From Chloroflexota bacterium (GTDB lineage: Bacteria > Chloroflexota > Anaerolineae > Anaerolineales > Villigracilaceae), in contig JACRLB010000007.1 in NCBI GenBank assembly GCA_016235445.1, positions 124,001 to 188,000 on the forward strand: a DNA stretch of 64,000 nt, read 5' to 3'. The notes below the pieces were generated by a model, which saw only the letters and a list, made by a program, of their open reading frames with translations, ran no database searches and was not told where the DNA came from. The position numbers were made by a program, and so were the translations under genes. Below are positions 51,956-60,154 of this stretch, piece after piece (position 1 is the first letter of the stretch; each line of letters starts with the position of its first letter).

Positions 51956-53029
51956 CTATTCTTCCTTCTTGAAGCGGTTGCGCATTCCCTGTACTTTGGA
52001 TTGCAAATCCTGGAAGAAATCGCTTTCGACGATTTCCTGCACCTGCTTGTCCAGCTTGGAGCGATCTACCATGATCTCGAGTTGTTGGACGCGGGCACGC
52101 AATGTCTTTTCGCGCTGGGCTACTTTATCGACCATGACCTTGAACACTCCTGTAAGGGTGTCAATTTCGTCACGGAAGTTTCGCGGGTTGCCGCTATCTT
52201 CCTGCCATTCATAGCTATAATCCCCTTCTGCGATCTGCTTTGCAACCCCCGCCAGGCCGATAATGGGACGGGTGAGAAAACCTGAAAGCCAAAAAACCAG
52301 GAGGAAAATAAGGATGTAGCTTATGATGAATGCGATTGCTCCACTACGAAGAATGTTCGCGCGGACTTCTTCTACGTAGCTTGCTTCGATATCCACACCG
52401 ATGGCGCCAATGGCATTGCCATTATCGTCAATGATGGGGGCATACGTGGTGATCCACCTGCCAAAGTCATCCTTGTAAGGCTCCCAGGCATCCACCTGGG
52501 CTGTCAAGCCATTGTAAATATTGGACGATGTGGAGGTGTAACGCTGGCAGAACCTAAACCCGCCGCGCGGCTCGCGGAAATAGCCGGTACTTCCAATGGC
52601 TATGATCTCGCCTGTTTCAATTCCTTTTATGTAGGTATACATACGAGTCTGCGGCTCGATCTGCTGAACTGCCTTCAACCAGTATTCGTGTTCCATGTAA
52701 AGCGGATTGTCTTCCGGATAATATCCATTTTTATCCTTGGGGGTATCGGCGCTGGGTTTCTCCGGCGGACAGGCTGGGTTATCCGCGCTTTCCTCTTTGT
52801 AAAGCTGTACGAAGCCCTCTTTATCCATCCCCTGGATGGCGCCTTGAATAGTCTCTTGAAGATCGTCGGTAATGGTCTGAAAAACACGGTCTGATGTGTA
52901 TTGATAAAACCAGTAATAGCTGGCGACAAATACCGGGGTGAAAATAAGAATAAAACTAATCCAGATTTTCAGGCGCAGGCTGAAAAAACGACTGGTGGGT
53001 TTGGCAGGCTCAGTTGTTTGTTCGTTCAT
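51956..53029 (-). CDS. membrane sensor with Cache-like ectodomain and HAMP, no kinase
   Basis: The 357-residue protein has a first membrane helix (IWISFILIFTPVFVASYYWFY), an extracytoplasmic domain of about 190 residues of PDC/Cache type (TRMYTYIKGIETGEIIAIG, WITTYAPIIDDNGNAIGAIGVD), a second helix (AIAFIISYILIFLLVFWL), HAMP (TRPIIGLAGVAKQIAEGD) and a coiled coil ending in basic residues. No histidine kinase, GGDEF or methyl-accepting tip follows. It may signal through a partner such as the roadblock/V4R proteins. ATG 53029 follows AGGA by seven bases; GTG 53035 and ATG 53032 are alternatives. Confidence 0.83.
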   Translation of the reverse strand: MNEQTTEPAKPTSRFFSLRLKIWISFILIFTPVFVASYYWFYQYTSDRVFQTITDDLQETIQGAIQGMDKEGFVQLYKEESADNPACPPEKPSADTPKDKNGYYPEDNPLYMEHEYWLKAVQQIEPQTRMYTYIKGIETGEIIAIGSTGYFREPRGGFRFCQRYTSTSSNIYNGLTAQVDAWEPYKDDFGRWITTYAPIIDDNGNAIGAIGVDIEASYVEEVRANILRSGAIAFIISYILIFLLVFWLSGFLTRPIIGLAGVAKQIAEGDYSYEWQEDSGNPRNFRDEIDTLTGVFKVMVDKVAQREKTLRARVQQLEIMVDRSKLDKQVQEIVESDFFQDLQSKVQGMRNRFKKEE

Positions 53030-53038
53030 CATCACATC

Positions 53039-53755
53039 CTATGGATTAATGGTTTCGAGAACTTCGAGAACGGCGGGGTGTTGTTCGGGTAAACCGTAGT
53101 GGTCCACCAAAAACGCCATTACGAAATCAGAGATCATTTCGCGGGTATATGCTTCCACTTTTACTTCGGGGTTTGGCAAAAAACCGATATGCATTGGCGA
53201 AAAACGAGTGATTGCGAGTTCCTCCTGGCGGCTTCGGCCTTCCACTTCTGGAGGGAAAACAGGTTCGACATATTTTAACGGCAATTGCACCAAACCATTA
53301 CGCATGTAGTGCTCCATCAGGCGGTCTGGCTCCACTTCGTTGGCGATCCCAAAAACAGGCGGATCCCCTTTTTGTTGGGCATCTCGAATGACCTGGGCAA
53401 GACACTCATAAATAATGAATACCGCCAGCCTGTGATTTTCAACCATCATTTCACGAAAGGAAGGCTCGACAGCCAGAGCATGAGCCAGGCCGCAGCGCCG
53501 CCCGCGGACGTAGCGAAATGTGCGCACTCCTGCTGGTTGACCGTTCACCTCGACCAGCCAATAATGGAGGATGTGTCCCTCGCGATGTTCATTGCCGAAC
53601 TGAGCGCGCCGCCTCATTCTCGTGACGTAATGCTGGTAGCGCGGAAAGAGCCTGGTATAAAGCCCAAGCATTTTTTCGATTCGCTCTGTTTCGCCTGAAC
53701 CAAGCAGATCGTAGATTGCGACATTTTCAACCTGCTTCACCAAACACGCAGGCAT
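53039..53755 (-). CDS. GNAT-like acyltransferase
   Basis: The 238-residue protein has a GNAT-like core: EGHILHYWLVEVNGQPAGVRTFRYV, the strand GLAHALAVEPSFRE, helix MVENHRLAVFIIYECLAQVI and PVFGIANEVEPDRLMEHYMRNG. The usual QGxGxG loop is not clear, so it may belong to the looser acyl-transferase fold group. Its start overlaps the transporter stop by one base (TAATG), and the sensor gene begins 9 bases after, so all three are probably one operon. Substrate unknown. Confidence 0.65.
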   Translation of the reverse strand: MPACLVKQVENVAIYDLLGSGETERIEKMLGLYTRLFPRYQHYVTRMRRRAQFGNEHREGHILHYWLVEVNGQPAGVRTFRYVRGRRCGLAHALAVEPSFREMMVENHRLAVFIIYECLAQVIRDAQQKGDPPVFGIANEVEPDRLMEHYMRNGLVQLPLKYVEPVFPPEVEGRSRQEELAITRFSPMHIGFLPNPEVKVEAYTREMISDFVMAFLVDHYGLPEQHPAVLEVLETINP

Positions 53756-55098
53756 TACTTGTCATCCTCCCCAAAATCCAGCTTGTCTAACACGCTGGCC
53801 CCGCGGGTGCGGCGTTTCAATTGCCAGCTCAACATGCTTTGCTCATACGTGGCGCGGACGCGGAAAGCCGCATACACAGCCACCAAAGCAAGCGCAATCC
53901 CAACGCCCAGATAGACCAACGTGTACTGCCCGCGGGTAAACCCAAACTGCAAACCCAGTGTGATAATGGCGAAGGCTGTCAAACTCCCGATGATGGTTCC
54001 AGCGGAGGGCAGGTAGCTGTCAATGAATATGCTGACGCGCCCGCGCTTTTCGTTGGGAACCATGGCCTGAAATGCCTTTCGAGCGGAGAGGTCCACGGTG
54101 TCGTAGGTTGTGCGCGAAACGCCCTGGGAAATTGAACTACCCACATAGCCGGGAATGAAAAAATTCGCGATGACCGAGCCAAGCATGACAAAAGGTTGAA
54201 TGAGAAAACTGCGTTTCAAGGAAATGCGTTCGATGAGCTTTGCAGAAATGCCTTGCACAAAAATGGACGCGAAGGCAATCGCAAGGTTGTATTGAGCGTA
54301 AAAGGATTGAAAGCCGCTTCCGAGGTTTAGCTTTGCATCGGAGAGGGCATCATACAGGAGAATGGTCATCACACTGCCTGCGGCCAGCATCCCCAATGCA
54401 GACCATGCAAATGCAGGGATGGTTTTGATGAACTCCCACCCTTCTGAAAGAGTTTCCTTCATCGTAGTTTGTGTGCGAACAGGCGGAGCGAGCTTAACCG
54501 TCCGCAGACCGAATTGGGCTGTCAGGCAGGCGAGGAAAAATATCGAGGCGTTGAGCAATAACAATTTGACGGGACCAATTTCCAGCTTGGCGTCGAGCGC
54601 CCCAATCCCCAATCCAATGATGGCGCCGAGGAATGCAAAAATCGCAATGATCGGCATTACACGGCGGCCTGTCGCAGGTTCGTAAATGTCGTTGACGAGG
54701 ATCCAGAAAACGACGGGAAAGAAGCGCCATTGCTGGTCGTTCAAGAGGTAGATAAGGGTGTAGCTGATGGAGGCGGGGAAGGATTTTGAAAGAAAGGTCA
54801 AAGGCAGTGCGGCATACAGAATTACAAAAACGAGCAATACGCCGCCAAGGAGTTTTACGCGGTCGAAGCGATCTACGATGAGGGATTGAATTCCCGTTGC
54901 GAGAATCAGCAAGACCATGTCGATTGCCCAAACCAGCAAAATATAATGATCTTTAACTTCAGCCAAAAATCCGCTGACGGAGACTACCTTGGTGATGCCC
55001 ATGGCGGCGTAATTTGCAAATAAAATAAAGCCGAGGGAAAAAACCAGCCTCGACTCTCCAGGGCGTAAGGGCACCCGCCGTTTTAGCCATTCGATCAT
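53755..55098 (-). CDS. Npt/MFS-like membrane transporter
   Basis: The 447-residue protein has about twelve membrane helices (LVFSLGFILFANYAAMGIT, EGWEFIKTIPAFAWSALGMLA, SARKAFQAMVPNEKRGRVSIF). The last segment resembles the PxEKRxxV loop in the transporter domain of the gene at 17123, so the two are probably related within the ATP:ADP-antiporter-like group. It has no cyclic-nucleotide domain. The substrate is unknown. It heads the transporter-acyltransferase-sensor run. Confidence 0.78.
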   Translation of the reverse strand: MIEWLKRRVPLRPGESRLVFSLGFILFANYAAMGITKVVSVSGFLAEVKDHYILLVWAIDMVLLILATGIQSLIVDRFDRVKLLGGVLLVFVILYAALPLTFLSKSFPASISYTLIYLLNDQQWRFFPVVFWILVNDIYEPATGRRVMPIIAIFAFLGAIIGLGIGALDAKLEIGPVKLLLLNASIFFLACLTAQFGLRTVKLAPPVRTQTTMKETLSEGWEFIKTIPAFAWSALGMLAAGSVMTILLYDALSDAKLNLGSGFQSFYAQYNLAIAFASIFVQGISAKLIERISLKRSFLIQPFVMLGSVIANFFIPGYVGSSISQGVSRTTYDTVDLSARKAFQAMVPNEKRGRVSIFIDSYLPSAGTIIGSLTAFAIITLGLQFGFTRGQYTLVYLGVGIALALVAVYAAFRVRATYEQSMLSWQLKRRTRGASVLDKLDFGEDDK

Positions 55099-55132
55099 GA
55101 AATATTTTTACTCGAATTGAATTTTTATTATT

Positions 55133-55285
55133 TCAGGATTCGGCTTGTGCGTATTTTTCGGGTTCCTTGTCAAACGAAGCCTTACAGCCAGGGGAGCAAA
55201 AATAATAGGTCTTCCCTTTGTATTCGGATTTCCATTGGGCGGTGGCGGGGTCAACTTCCATTTTACAGACGGGGTCTATTTCCAT
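55133..55285 (-). CDS. YHS domain mini-protein
   Basis: A 50-residue protein, [18 protein letters not shown] then [20 protein letters not shown], has the YHS domain pattern: DPVCKMxV, then YxFCSPGCKxxFxxxPxKY. YHS domains bind metals and occur with copper or nickel transport. GGAGAGAG lies upstream of the ATG. It is 34 bases from the transporter gene start. Confidence 0.88.
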   Translation of the reverse strand: MEIDPVCKMEVDPATAQWKSEYKGKTYYFCSPGCKASFDKEPEKYAQAES

Positions 55286-55345
55286 GAGGCTCTCTCCTTT
55301 TGAAATGTAGGGCGAGTATAACCGATAAGATTACTCCAGGCTCAA

Positions 55346-55405
55346 GCGCCGTCCCCGGCGGCGATTTACGAGGAAATCCTGCGCCGGGGACGGCGCAGGG
55401 AGCGG
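55346..55405. repeat. dispersed repeat, copy 2 (related to 15729-15795)
   Basis: GCGCCGTCCCCGGCG (55346) and CGCCGGGGACGGCGC (55382) are perfect 15-bp complements, with GCGATTTACGAGGAAATCCT between. The order GGCGGCG-TTTAC-AAATC-TGCGCCG-CGCA-GGAGC matches the 15729 copy. It fills the gap between the YHS and YkgJ genes. Confidence 0.75.
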
Positions 55406-55412
55406 TTTGCGA

Positions 55413-55949
55413 TTACTCTTCCGCTTGTTTGTCGACCAGGTCTTTTACGCCGAATTGTTTTTCATACAGACTCAATAACTCGCGAGCTTTCCGCCGAAAT
55501 TCCAGATCTGCATTTCCAAGTGCCATGGATTCGTCCAGGTACTCCATGTGAGCGACCAAACGCTCACGAAAATTATTGACTGGCGAAACAGGCAAAAGCG
55601 CTTTCAGTTCATTGATCAATCTCTTTGCCTGCTCAACAACAGCCAGCGCATCGGAGAGCGGAGTGCTTTCGTCAATAACCTGTTTGAGCAGTTTGCATTT
55701 ATAAGTGCGGCAGGCATGTGGATAGTCGGGCGAGGTGTGGATGGGGCACTTGCCCGCCCAAAGCGGACAAGGCAAACCAAAGCCGCGATTTTCAGGTTCG
55801 ACCCCAAGCACATTCAAGCCCAGTCCGCGAACTGTTTCCACTTCAACGGATTTGAGCTTTGCCCAGAGAAATAAATGTCCACTGCAACACAAGCCGCAGG
55901 TGGTACATAAAACATCTGCTGGAGATAGGTTTTCATCTGTATCGGCCAT
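55413..55949 (-). CDS. YkgJ-type cysteine-cluster protein
   Basis: The 178-residue cytosolic protein has the cluster CTTCGLCCSGHLF near residue 15, a second set CPLWAGKCPIHTSPDYPHAC and C-KLL. This CxxCxxCC...C-C...C layout is the YkgJ/DUF3109 zinc- or iron-binding family of unknown function. The C-terminal half is helical (VEQAKRLINELKALL). The start is at 55949. Confidence 0.85.
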   Translation of the reverse strand: MADTDENLSPADVLCTTCGLCCSGHLFLWAKLKSVEVETVRGLGLNVLGVEPENRGFGLPCPLWAGKCPIHTSPDYPHACRTYKCKLLKQVIDESTPLSDALAVVEQAKRLINELKALLPVSPVNNFRERLVAHMEYLDESMALGNADLEFRRKARELLSLYEKQFGVKDLVDKQAEE

Positions 55950-55980
55950 GATGGGAATAGTATCCTAGATCGATTAAGAA

Positions 55981-56015
55981 AAGAGCGCGAGTCAAACTAT
56001 CTGACTCGCGCTCTT
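55981..56015 (-). terminator. terminator after the aldehyde ferredoxin oxidoreductase gene
   Basis: AAGAGCGCGAGTCA pairs perfectly across seven bases with TGACTCGCGCTCTT. On the minus strand it is followed by TTCTTAA. It lies 13 bases past the oxidoreductase stop. Confidence 0.8.
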
Positions 56016-56028
56016 ACATAGCAAATCC

Positions 56029-57852
56029 TTAATTCGGCAACCCCAACTCGATCAACTTCTCCTTCGTCGGCACACCCTTCTCATCCCAGCCGCGCAACTT
56101 ATAAAACTCAGGCAGCATCTTATCGAGTTCAACAACCTTGCCTTTGGCGGGCCCATCGGGAAGCGGTTCATGCAACATGCGGTGCGGAAGGGTATCTTCA
56201 ACAGAGCCAGCCTTGAGCAGGAACATGCGCTCCAAGTTATACACGCGCTCGGCAGCTTTCAACGCTTCTTCGGGAGTGTAGCCCGCGCCCGTGGAAAGGT
56301 TCATCATCTCGGCGAGGCGCTGAGGCAGAATCATGCGGTCTTTGCTGAAAGCATAACGAATGGCGACGAAGACGCACAAGCCAGAACTATCCATCAGCGC
56401 AAACGAATCTTCAAAGTGCTTGACGAGTTCAGGCTTGCCTTCAGTCATCAGCGGATTCTCTTTGACAGGCACGCCGAAGACTTCTTCGTAGGCCACATCA
56501 CCTTCCATATGAGACGCGCCTTTGTTGGATGTGGCATACAACAAGCCCATGCCCTGTGAGCCGCGCGGATCGTAGCCCGGGAATTCCTGTTTGCGTGTGG
56601 TGACTGCAATTTCAGGATGACCATATTTTTCCGCGAGACGATAACTGCCCTGCGCGAGATCATTTCCAAAGCCTTCACGATATGCCATCTTTTTTATCAT
56701 CTCGATCATCGCGTCGTGGTCGCCGAACTTCAACGGCATCCCAATTATTTCTTCCGAGATATAACCCTTCTCATACATTTCCATTGCGGCGGCAATCGTC
56801 ATGCCTGTTGTGATCGTGTCCATGCCGAATTCATTGCACAGATAATTCGCCTTCACCAACGCGGCAAGGTTGCTCACCCCACAACCTGTTCCCAGTGATG
56901 AAATGGTTTCATATTCAGGACCTTCACCCTTGCCCTTATATTTTCCATCGGGCACTTCGGTCAGTCGTCCGCATGAAAGCGGACAGCGATAGCAAGGCGT
57001 GTGTCGAATCAAATATTGATTCTTGAGCGCATCGCCGTCAATATTATTCACGCCCTCAAACGTGCCTTGCAAAAAATTTCGCGTCGGCAAAATGCCAAGC
57101 GTATTCGTCACCTGCGGCACATACGACGTGCCGTAAATTCGCATGTTCGAGCCCTTCTTCACATCCGCGCCCACATTCTTGGACGTGTCCACGCTCAACG
57201 CGCGCATCTCATCGGGTTTATACAGCGCGGGATTTTTATTTCCCATCGCCACAACCGCCTTGAGATTTTTCGACCCCATCACCGCGCCGACTCCAGAACG
57301 AGCCGCCGCGCGATGTTTGTCATTCATAATCGCCGCCATCAACGCAAGATTTTCTCCCGCCTGCCCGATACATGCGACTCTCGCTTCGGTGGATGTTTCA
57401 CCCTTCAAGATGTCCGTCGTCTCATGCACATCCTTCCCCCAAACATGCGCCGCAGACCTGACCTCGACCTGATCCTCGTTTACGAAGAGATATACCGGCT
57501 CTGACGATTTCCCCTCGAAGATGAACATATCGAATCCCGTGCGCTTCATCCAGGTTGGGAATTCACCGCCCGAGTTGGAGTGCGCCAGCGCCCCCGTCAG
57601 CGGGGACTTGGTGACGACCATGTAACGGTTGCCAGTTGGCGCGGGGGTTGCGGTCAGCGGGCCTGTGGCGAAGATCAAAATATTTTCAGGCGAAAGCGCA
57701 TCCGCCATCGGATTCATCTCTTTATAAAGATAATGGATCGCCCATCCGCGCCCGCCGAGGTAATCGCGCGCGATCTTCGGGTCAACGTCTTCCTGGGTGA
57801 CTTTTTTGGTGGTGAGGTTTACACGTAAAATTCTGAGGTGCCAGCCGTACAT
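56029..57852 (-). CDS. aor: tungsten-containing aldehyde:ferredoxin oxidoreductase
   Basis: The 607-residue protein oxidises aldehydes to acids with ferredoxin as acceptor, or runs in reverse. The N-terminus has YLGGRGWAIHYLYKEM. The iron-sulfur motif is RHTPCYRCPLSCGR (CxxCxxxC) with a later Cys in DSSGLCVF; tungstopterin regions are ASGNRYMVV-like and GCGVSNLAALVKANYL. It reads as AOR rather than FOR or GOR by length, but subfamily is not certain. A MoaD-like gene lies 115 bases upstream. A terminator follows. Confidence 0.94.
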   Translation of the reverse strand: MYGWHLRILRVNLTTKKVTQEDVDPKIARDYLGGRGWAIHYLYKEMNPMADALSPENILIFATGPLTATPAPTGNRYMVVTKSPLTGALAHSNSGGEFPTWMKRTGFDMFIFEGKSSEPVYLFVNEDQVEVRSAAHVWGKDVHETTDILKGETSTEARVACIGQAGENLALMAAIMNDKHRAAARSGVGAVMGSKNLKAVVAMGNKNPALYKPDEMRALSVDTSKNVGADVKKGSNMRIYGTSYVPQVTNTLGILPTRNFLQGTFEGVNNIDGDALKNQYLIRHTPCYRCPLSCGRLTEVPDGKYKGKGEGPEYETISSLGTGCGVSNLAALVKANYLCNEFGMDTITTGMTIAAAMEMYEKGYISEEIIGMPLKFGDHDAMIEMIKKMAYREGFGNDLAQGSYRLAEKYGHPEIAVTTRKQEFPGYDPRGSQGMGLLYATSNKGASHMEGDVAYEEVFGVPVKENPLMTEGKPELVKHFEDSFALMDSSGLCVFVAIRYAFSKDRMILPQRLAEMMNLSTGAGYTPEEALKAAERVYNLERMFLLKAGSVEDTLPHRMLHEPLPDGPAKGKVVELDKMLPEFYKLRGWDEKGVPTKEKLIELGLPN

Positions 57853-57873
57853 GGGAGGTTCTCCTTGAAGGAT

Positions 57874-57965
57874 GAATTATGAAGGATGAAGGATAAAGAA
57901 AGTCGAAGGTCAAAAGTCGAAAGTTTTTTTTGCTTCGTGTTTCTTCGTGTCCTTCGTGGATTAAG
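57874..57965. repeat. direct repeat flanking the MoaD-like gene, copy 1
   Basis: The stretch GAATTATGAAGGATGAAGGA, then AGTCGAAGGTCAAAAGTCGAAAG, then TTCGTGTTTCTTCGTGTCCTTCGTGG, is 92 bp and resembles 58240-58330 in order and spacing. It consists of diverged AAGG and TTCG runs. It ends three bases before the MoaD-like gene's stop. Confidence 0.6.
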
Positions 57966-57967
57966 AA

Positions 57968-58207
57968 TCAACCGCCAGCAATCGCGGAAAATGCTGTGAC
58001 CATATCGCCTTCAACAAGGCGTGTGTTCATATCTACAGTGAGGCCGTTCAACACGATGACGCTTGTGTCGTCGAGCGGGATGTCAAATTTTGAAATCGCG
58101 TCGTAGACCGTCGTCCCGTCTGGGACATCCATCTCCACCACGCCGTTTATTGCCTGAGGTGGAAGAGCTTCGCGGTAGTTGGCAATCAACTTGACATAGA
58201 TCATCAT
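57968..58207 (-). CDS. MoaD/ThiS-like sulfur-carrier protein
   Basis: The 79-residue ubiquitin-like protein has LTVDMNTRLVEGDMVTAFSAIAGG, ending in the diglycine needed for thiocarboxylate or adenylate transfer. It is next to aor, whose tungstopterin cofactor needs MoaD-type sulfur delivery, so a role in cofactor supply is inferred. The start is 58207. It is flanked by the two 57.9/58.2 kb direct repeats. Confidence 0.9.
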   Translation of the reverse strand: MMIYVKLIANYREALPPQAINGVVEMDVPDGTTVYDAISKFDIPLDDTSVIVLNGLTVDMNTRLVEGDMVTAFSAIAGG

Positions 58208-58239
58208 TTGCGAATTCTAGCATGAAAAAGACGAATGAT

Positions 58240-58330
58240 GAAATATGAAGGATGAAGGAGGAATAAAGGTCGAAGGTCTAAAGTCAAAGGTCTTTTCCTT
58301 CGTACCTTCGTGCCCTTTGTGGTTAAATAG
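58240..58330. repeat. direct repeat flanking the MoaD-like gene, copy 2
   Basis: GAAATATGAAGGATGAAGGA, AGGTCGAAGGTCTAAAGTCAAAGG and CCTTCGTACCTTCGTGCCCTTTGTGG match the order of copy 1 at 57874. It ends five bases before the thioesterase start codon and contains no Shine-Dalgarno for it. Confidence 0.6.
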
Positions 58331-58334
58331 AACC

Positions 58335-58775
58335 ATGAAAAGACAACTCCCCTATCACGGCTGGTGCTTCGTGTGCGGACATGACAACCCGCACGGCATT
58401 GGACTCACCTGGTTCGTGGACGATGACGGCATTATGACCTCAGAGTTCACCTTGAACGAAGCACAGCAGGGGCCGCCCGGTCATGCGCACGGCGGAGCAT
58501 CTGCAGCGATATTGGATGAAGCCATGGGGCTGGTCGTTTGGGCGGCGGGACATAAAGTGGCGGCGGTCAATTTGGAGATCAATTATCATAAGCCGCTTCC
58601 GCTACATCAACTGCTGAAACTCGAAGCGCGCATCACTCAAAGGGATGAGCGGAAAATATTCTCGACAGGCGAAATCAAACTGACAGATTCAACCGTCGCC
58701 GTGAGTGGACGCGGAATCTACGTCGCCGCGCCGAAGCTGTTTGAAAATGTCAGGTTAAAGGCGGACGAGTCGTGA
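58335..58775 (+). CDS. PaaI-type hotdog thioesterase
   Basis: The 146-residue single-hotdog protein has CFVCGHDNPHGIGLTWF, GHAHGGASAAILDEAMGLVVW (the HGG and acidic catalytic-helix motif) and AVNLEINYHKPLPLHQLLKLEARI. The family hydrolyses acyl-CoA thioesters. The start at 58335 fits the family N-terminus; 30 extra upstream residues would fall in the repeat. The next lipoprotein gene overlaps its stop. Confidence 0.9.
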   Translation: MKRQLPYHGWCFVCGHDNPHGIGLTWFVDDDGIMTSEFTLNEAQQGPPGHAHGGASAAILDEAMGLVVWAAGHKVAAVNLEINYHKPLPLHQLLKLEARITQRDERKIFSTGEIKLTDSTVAVSGRGIYVAAPKLFENVRLKADES

Positions 58776-59242
58776 AAATAATCCAATTGAAGCGCGGCAT
58801 TTTCATCCTCCCGATTCTGATTTTAACTTCCTGCATTGTCGTTCCCACCCCTGCGCCAACTTCGGCCATAGCCGTGCCTGTGATAATTCTGGTGGAGGAA
58901 AATCCATACAGGCCGCAATCGAAAGATGTCGGTTTGAGGCTGGCGAGTGCCATCGTCAACAACGCCAGCCTGTTGGAGCGCTTTGACCTCGACCCCTTTC
59001 GCGTGGAGTTGAAGATCGCAGGCTCATTGCCAAGCGTGTGCAACGAATTGCGAATTGATGTGGCGCCGCCCAACGCAAGTTTTCAAATCTTTATTGAGGT
59101 GTACAGCCTGATCAACACAGACATCGATTGCGATAATGTCTTCCAGCAATTTGAAGCCAGCCTGCTTTTGGGCGTTTACTCCGATGGGCGGTATACGGTT
59201 TGGGTGAACGAAAGTTTTGCAGGGGATTTCATTACCTATTGA
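58772..59242 (+). CDS. lipoprotein, paralogue 1
   Basis: The 156-residue protein starts at GTG 58772, overlapping the thioesterase stop (GTGA). Signal FILPILILTSC gives lipobox Cys about 21. The mature part has two Cys (SLPSVCNELRIDV and DIDCDNVFQQFEAS) and ends DGRYTVWVNESF. The pattern GSLP-C-LR-V...YS...C...FE...G-YTVWVN is shared with the next gene, so they are tandem paralogues. Function unknown. Confidence 0.8.
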   Translation: MKIIQLKRGIFILPILILTSCIVVPTPAPTSAIAVPVIILVEENPYRPQSKDVGLRLASAIVNNASLLERFDLDPFRVELKIAGSLPSVCNELRIDVAPPNASFQIFIEVYSLINTDIDCDNVFQQFEASLLLGVYSDGRYTVWVNESFAGDFITY

Positions 59243-59287
59243 CGGAACTTTTCATCCACCTGAAACGTTGGGTAAAAAAGGAGACCC

Positions 59288-59731
59288 ATGAAAAAAATTT
59301 TGATTATATTAACCGCCCTTCTCTTCGCCATAAGCGCGTGCGCCCCTGCAATGGATGAGCCTGTCAACAGCGAAACCCCCTCTGCGCCTCAGCCAGACGG
59401 CTATGCTCCCAGCCCATCCGATTTAACCCTGACGCGCGGCGAAGCATACGTGGATGAAATCAATATGCTCGCGCTCGAAAGCTATCCCCTGCAATTCATG
59501 CTAAACCTCAAAGGCAGTCTGCCTACACCATGCCACCAGTTGCGTGTTGCAGTGAGCGCCCCAGATTCAGAAAACAAAATTCTTGTGGATGTATATTCTG
59601 TTTCGTCACCCGATTCAATCTGCATTCAGGTTCTCGAGCCGTTCGAGGTCAACATCCCGTTTGGAAGTTTCCCCACGGGGCATTACACCGTTTGGGTGAA
59701 CGGCAAACAAGTCACTGAATTAGATTCGTAA
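59288..59731 (+). CDS. lipoprotein, paralogue 2
   Basis: The 147-residue protein starts MKKILIILTALLFAISACAP with lipobox Cys about 18. A Ser/Pro neck is followed by GSLPTPCHQLRVAV, DVYSVSSPDSIC and GHYTVWVNGKQ, matching 58772 in order and spacing. GGAGACCC precedes the ATG. Function unknown. A long repeat-rich gap follows. Confidence 0.8.
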   Translation: MKKILIILTALLFAISACAPAMDEPVNSETPSAPQPDGYAPSPSDLTLTRGEAYVDEINMLALESYPLQFMLNLKGSLPTPCHQLRVAVSAPDSENKILVDVYSVSSPDSICIQVLEPFEVNIPFGSFPTGHYTVWVNGKQVTELDS

Positions 59732-59755
59732 GCAGGAAAGAAGAAAGAATAGGGC

Positions 59756-59865
59756 TTACGCAGTTCAAAATCTTTAGCCGCGAATTTCGCAAATTCACGC
59801 GAATTATTCAAGAAATTCGCGAAAATTCGTGTAATTCGCGGCAGGTCTTGTGGTCTTGCGTAAGA
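59756..59865. repeat. palindromic block with AATTCGCG arms
   Basis: CTTACGCA near 59756 and TGCGTAAG near 59858 bound GCCGCGAATT (59777) and AATTCGCGGC (59833). AATTCGCG units also occur at 14930-15000. Confidence 0.6.
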
Positions 59866-59908
59866 GAGCGTTTCTTAAATCCGAAAATTGAAAAAGAAAA
59901 GAATATTA

Positions 59909-59971
59909 ACCACAGAGAACACGGGGGCTTTTTTAAGGTTTTTTCTCCGTGCTCTCTGTAATCTCTGTGGT
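59909..59971. repeat. ACCACAGAGA inverted repeat
   Basis: ACCACAGAGA (59909) pairs with TCTCTGTGGT (59962), and ACACGG pairs with CCGTG inside. Sequences of this ACCACAGAGAACACGG kind are seen scattered in many environmental genomes. Confidence 0.6.
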
Positions 59972-59981
59972 AAAAAAGCCT

Positions 59982-60123
59982 GGCTCATGTGTAGACTCTG
60001 TGCAATAGATCAAAATCTTTTAACGCGAATTTTTTCGCGTCATTCGTCTCATTCGAAAAATTCGCGTTAAGTTTTTTTTTGAAAGTCCGAGTGTTCAGCC
60101 TGCACACTCTTTACACATGAACC
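59982..60123. repeat. 142-bp palindromic element, complete copy (partial copy at 14869)
   Basis: Left end GGCTCATGTGTA plus GACTCTGTGCA; right end TGCACACTCTT plus TACACATGAACC, an imperfect inverted pair. Inside, TTAACGCGAATTTTT (60020) pairs with the last bases of CGAAAAATTCGCGTTAA (60054-60070). The partial copy at 14869 shares the left end and the ATCAAAATCTT segment. Confidence 0.75.
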
Positions 60124-60154
60124 AAAAGCCTTCAAGAAACAGTTACTAAGTTCT

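Noticed and set aside
53755-55098. Second cyclic-nucleotide-gated transporter like 17123
   Set aside because: The transporter part is similar but the chain ends after the last helix without HEAT or cNMP domains.
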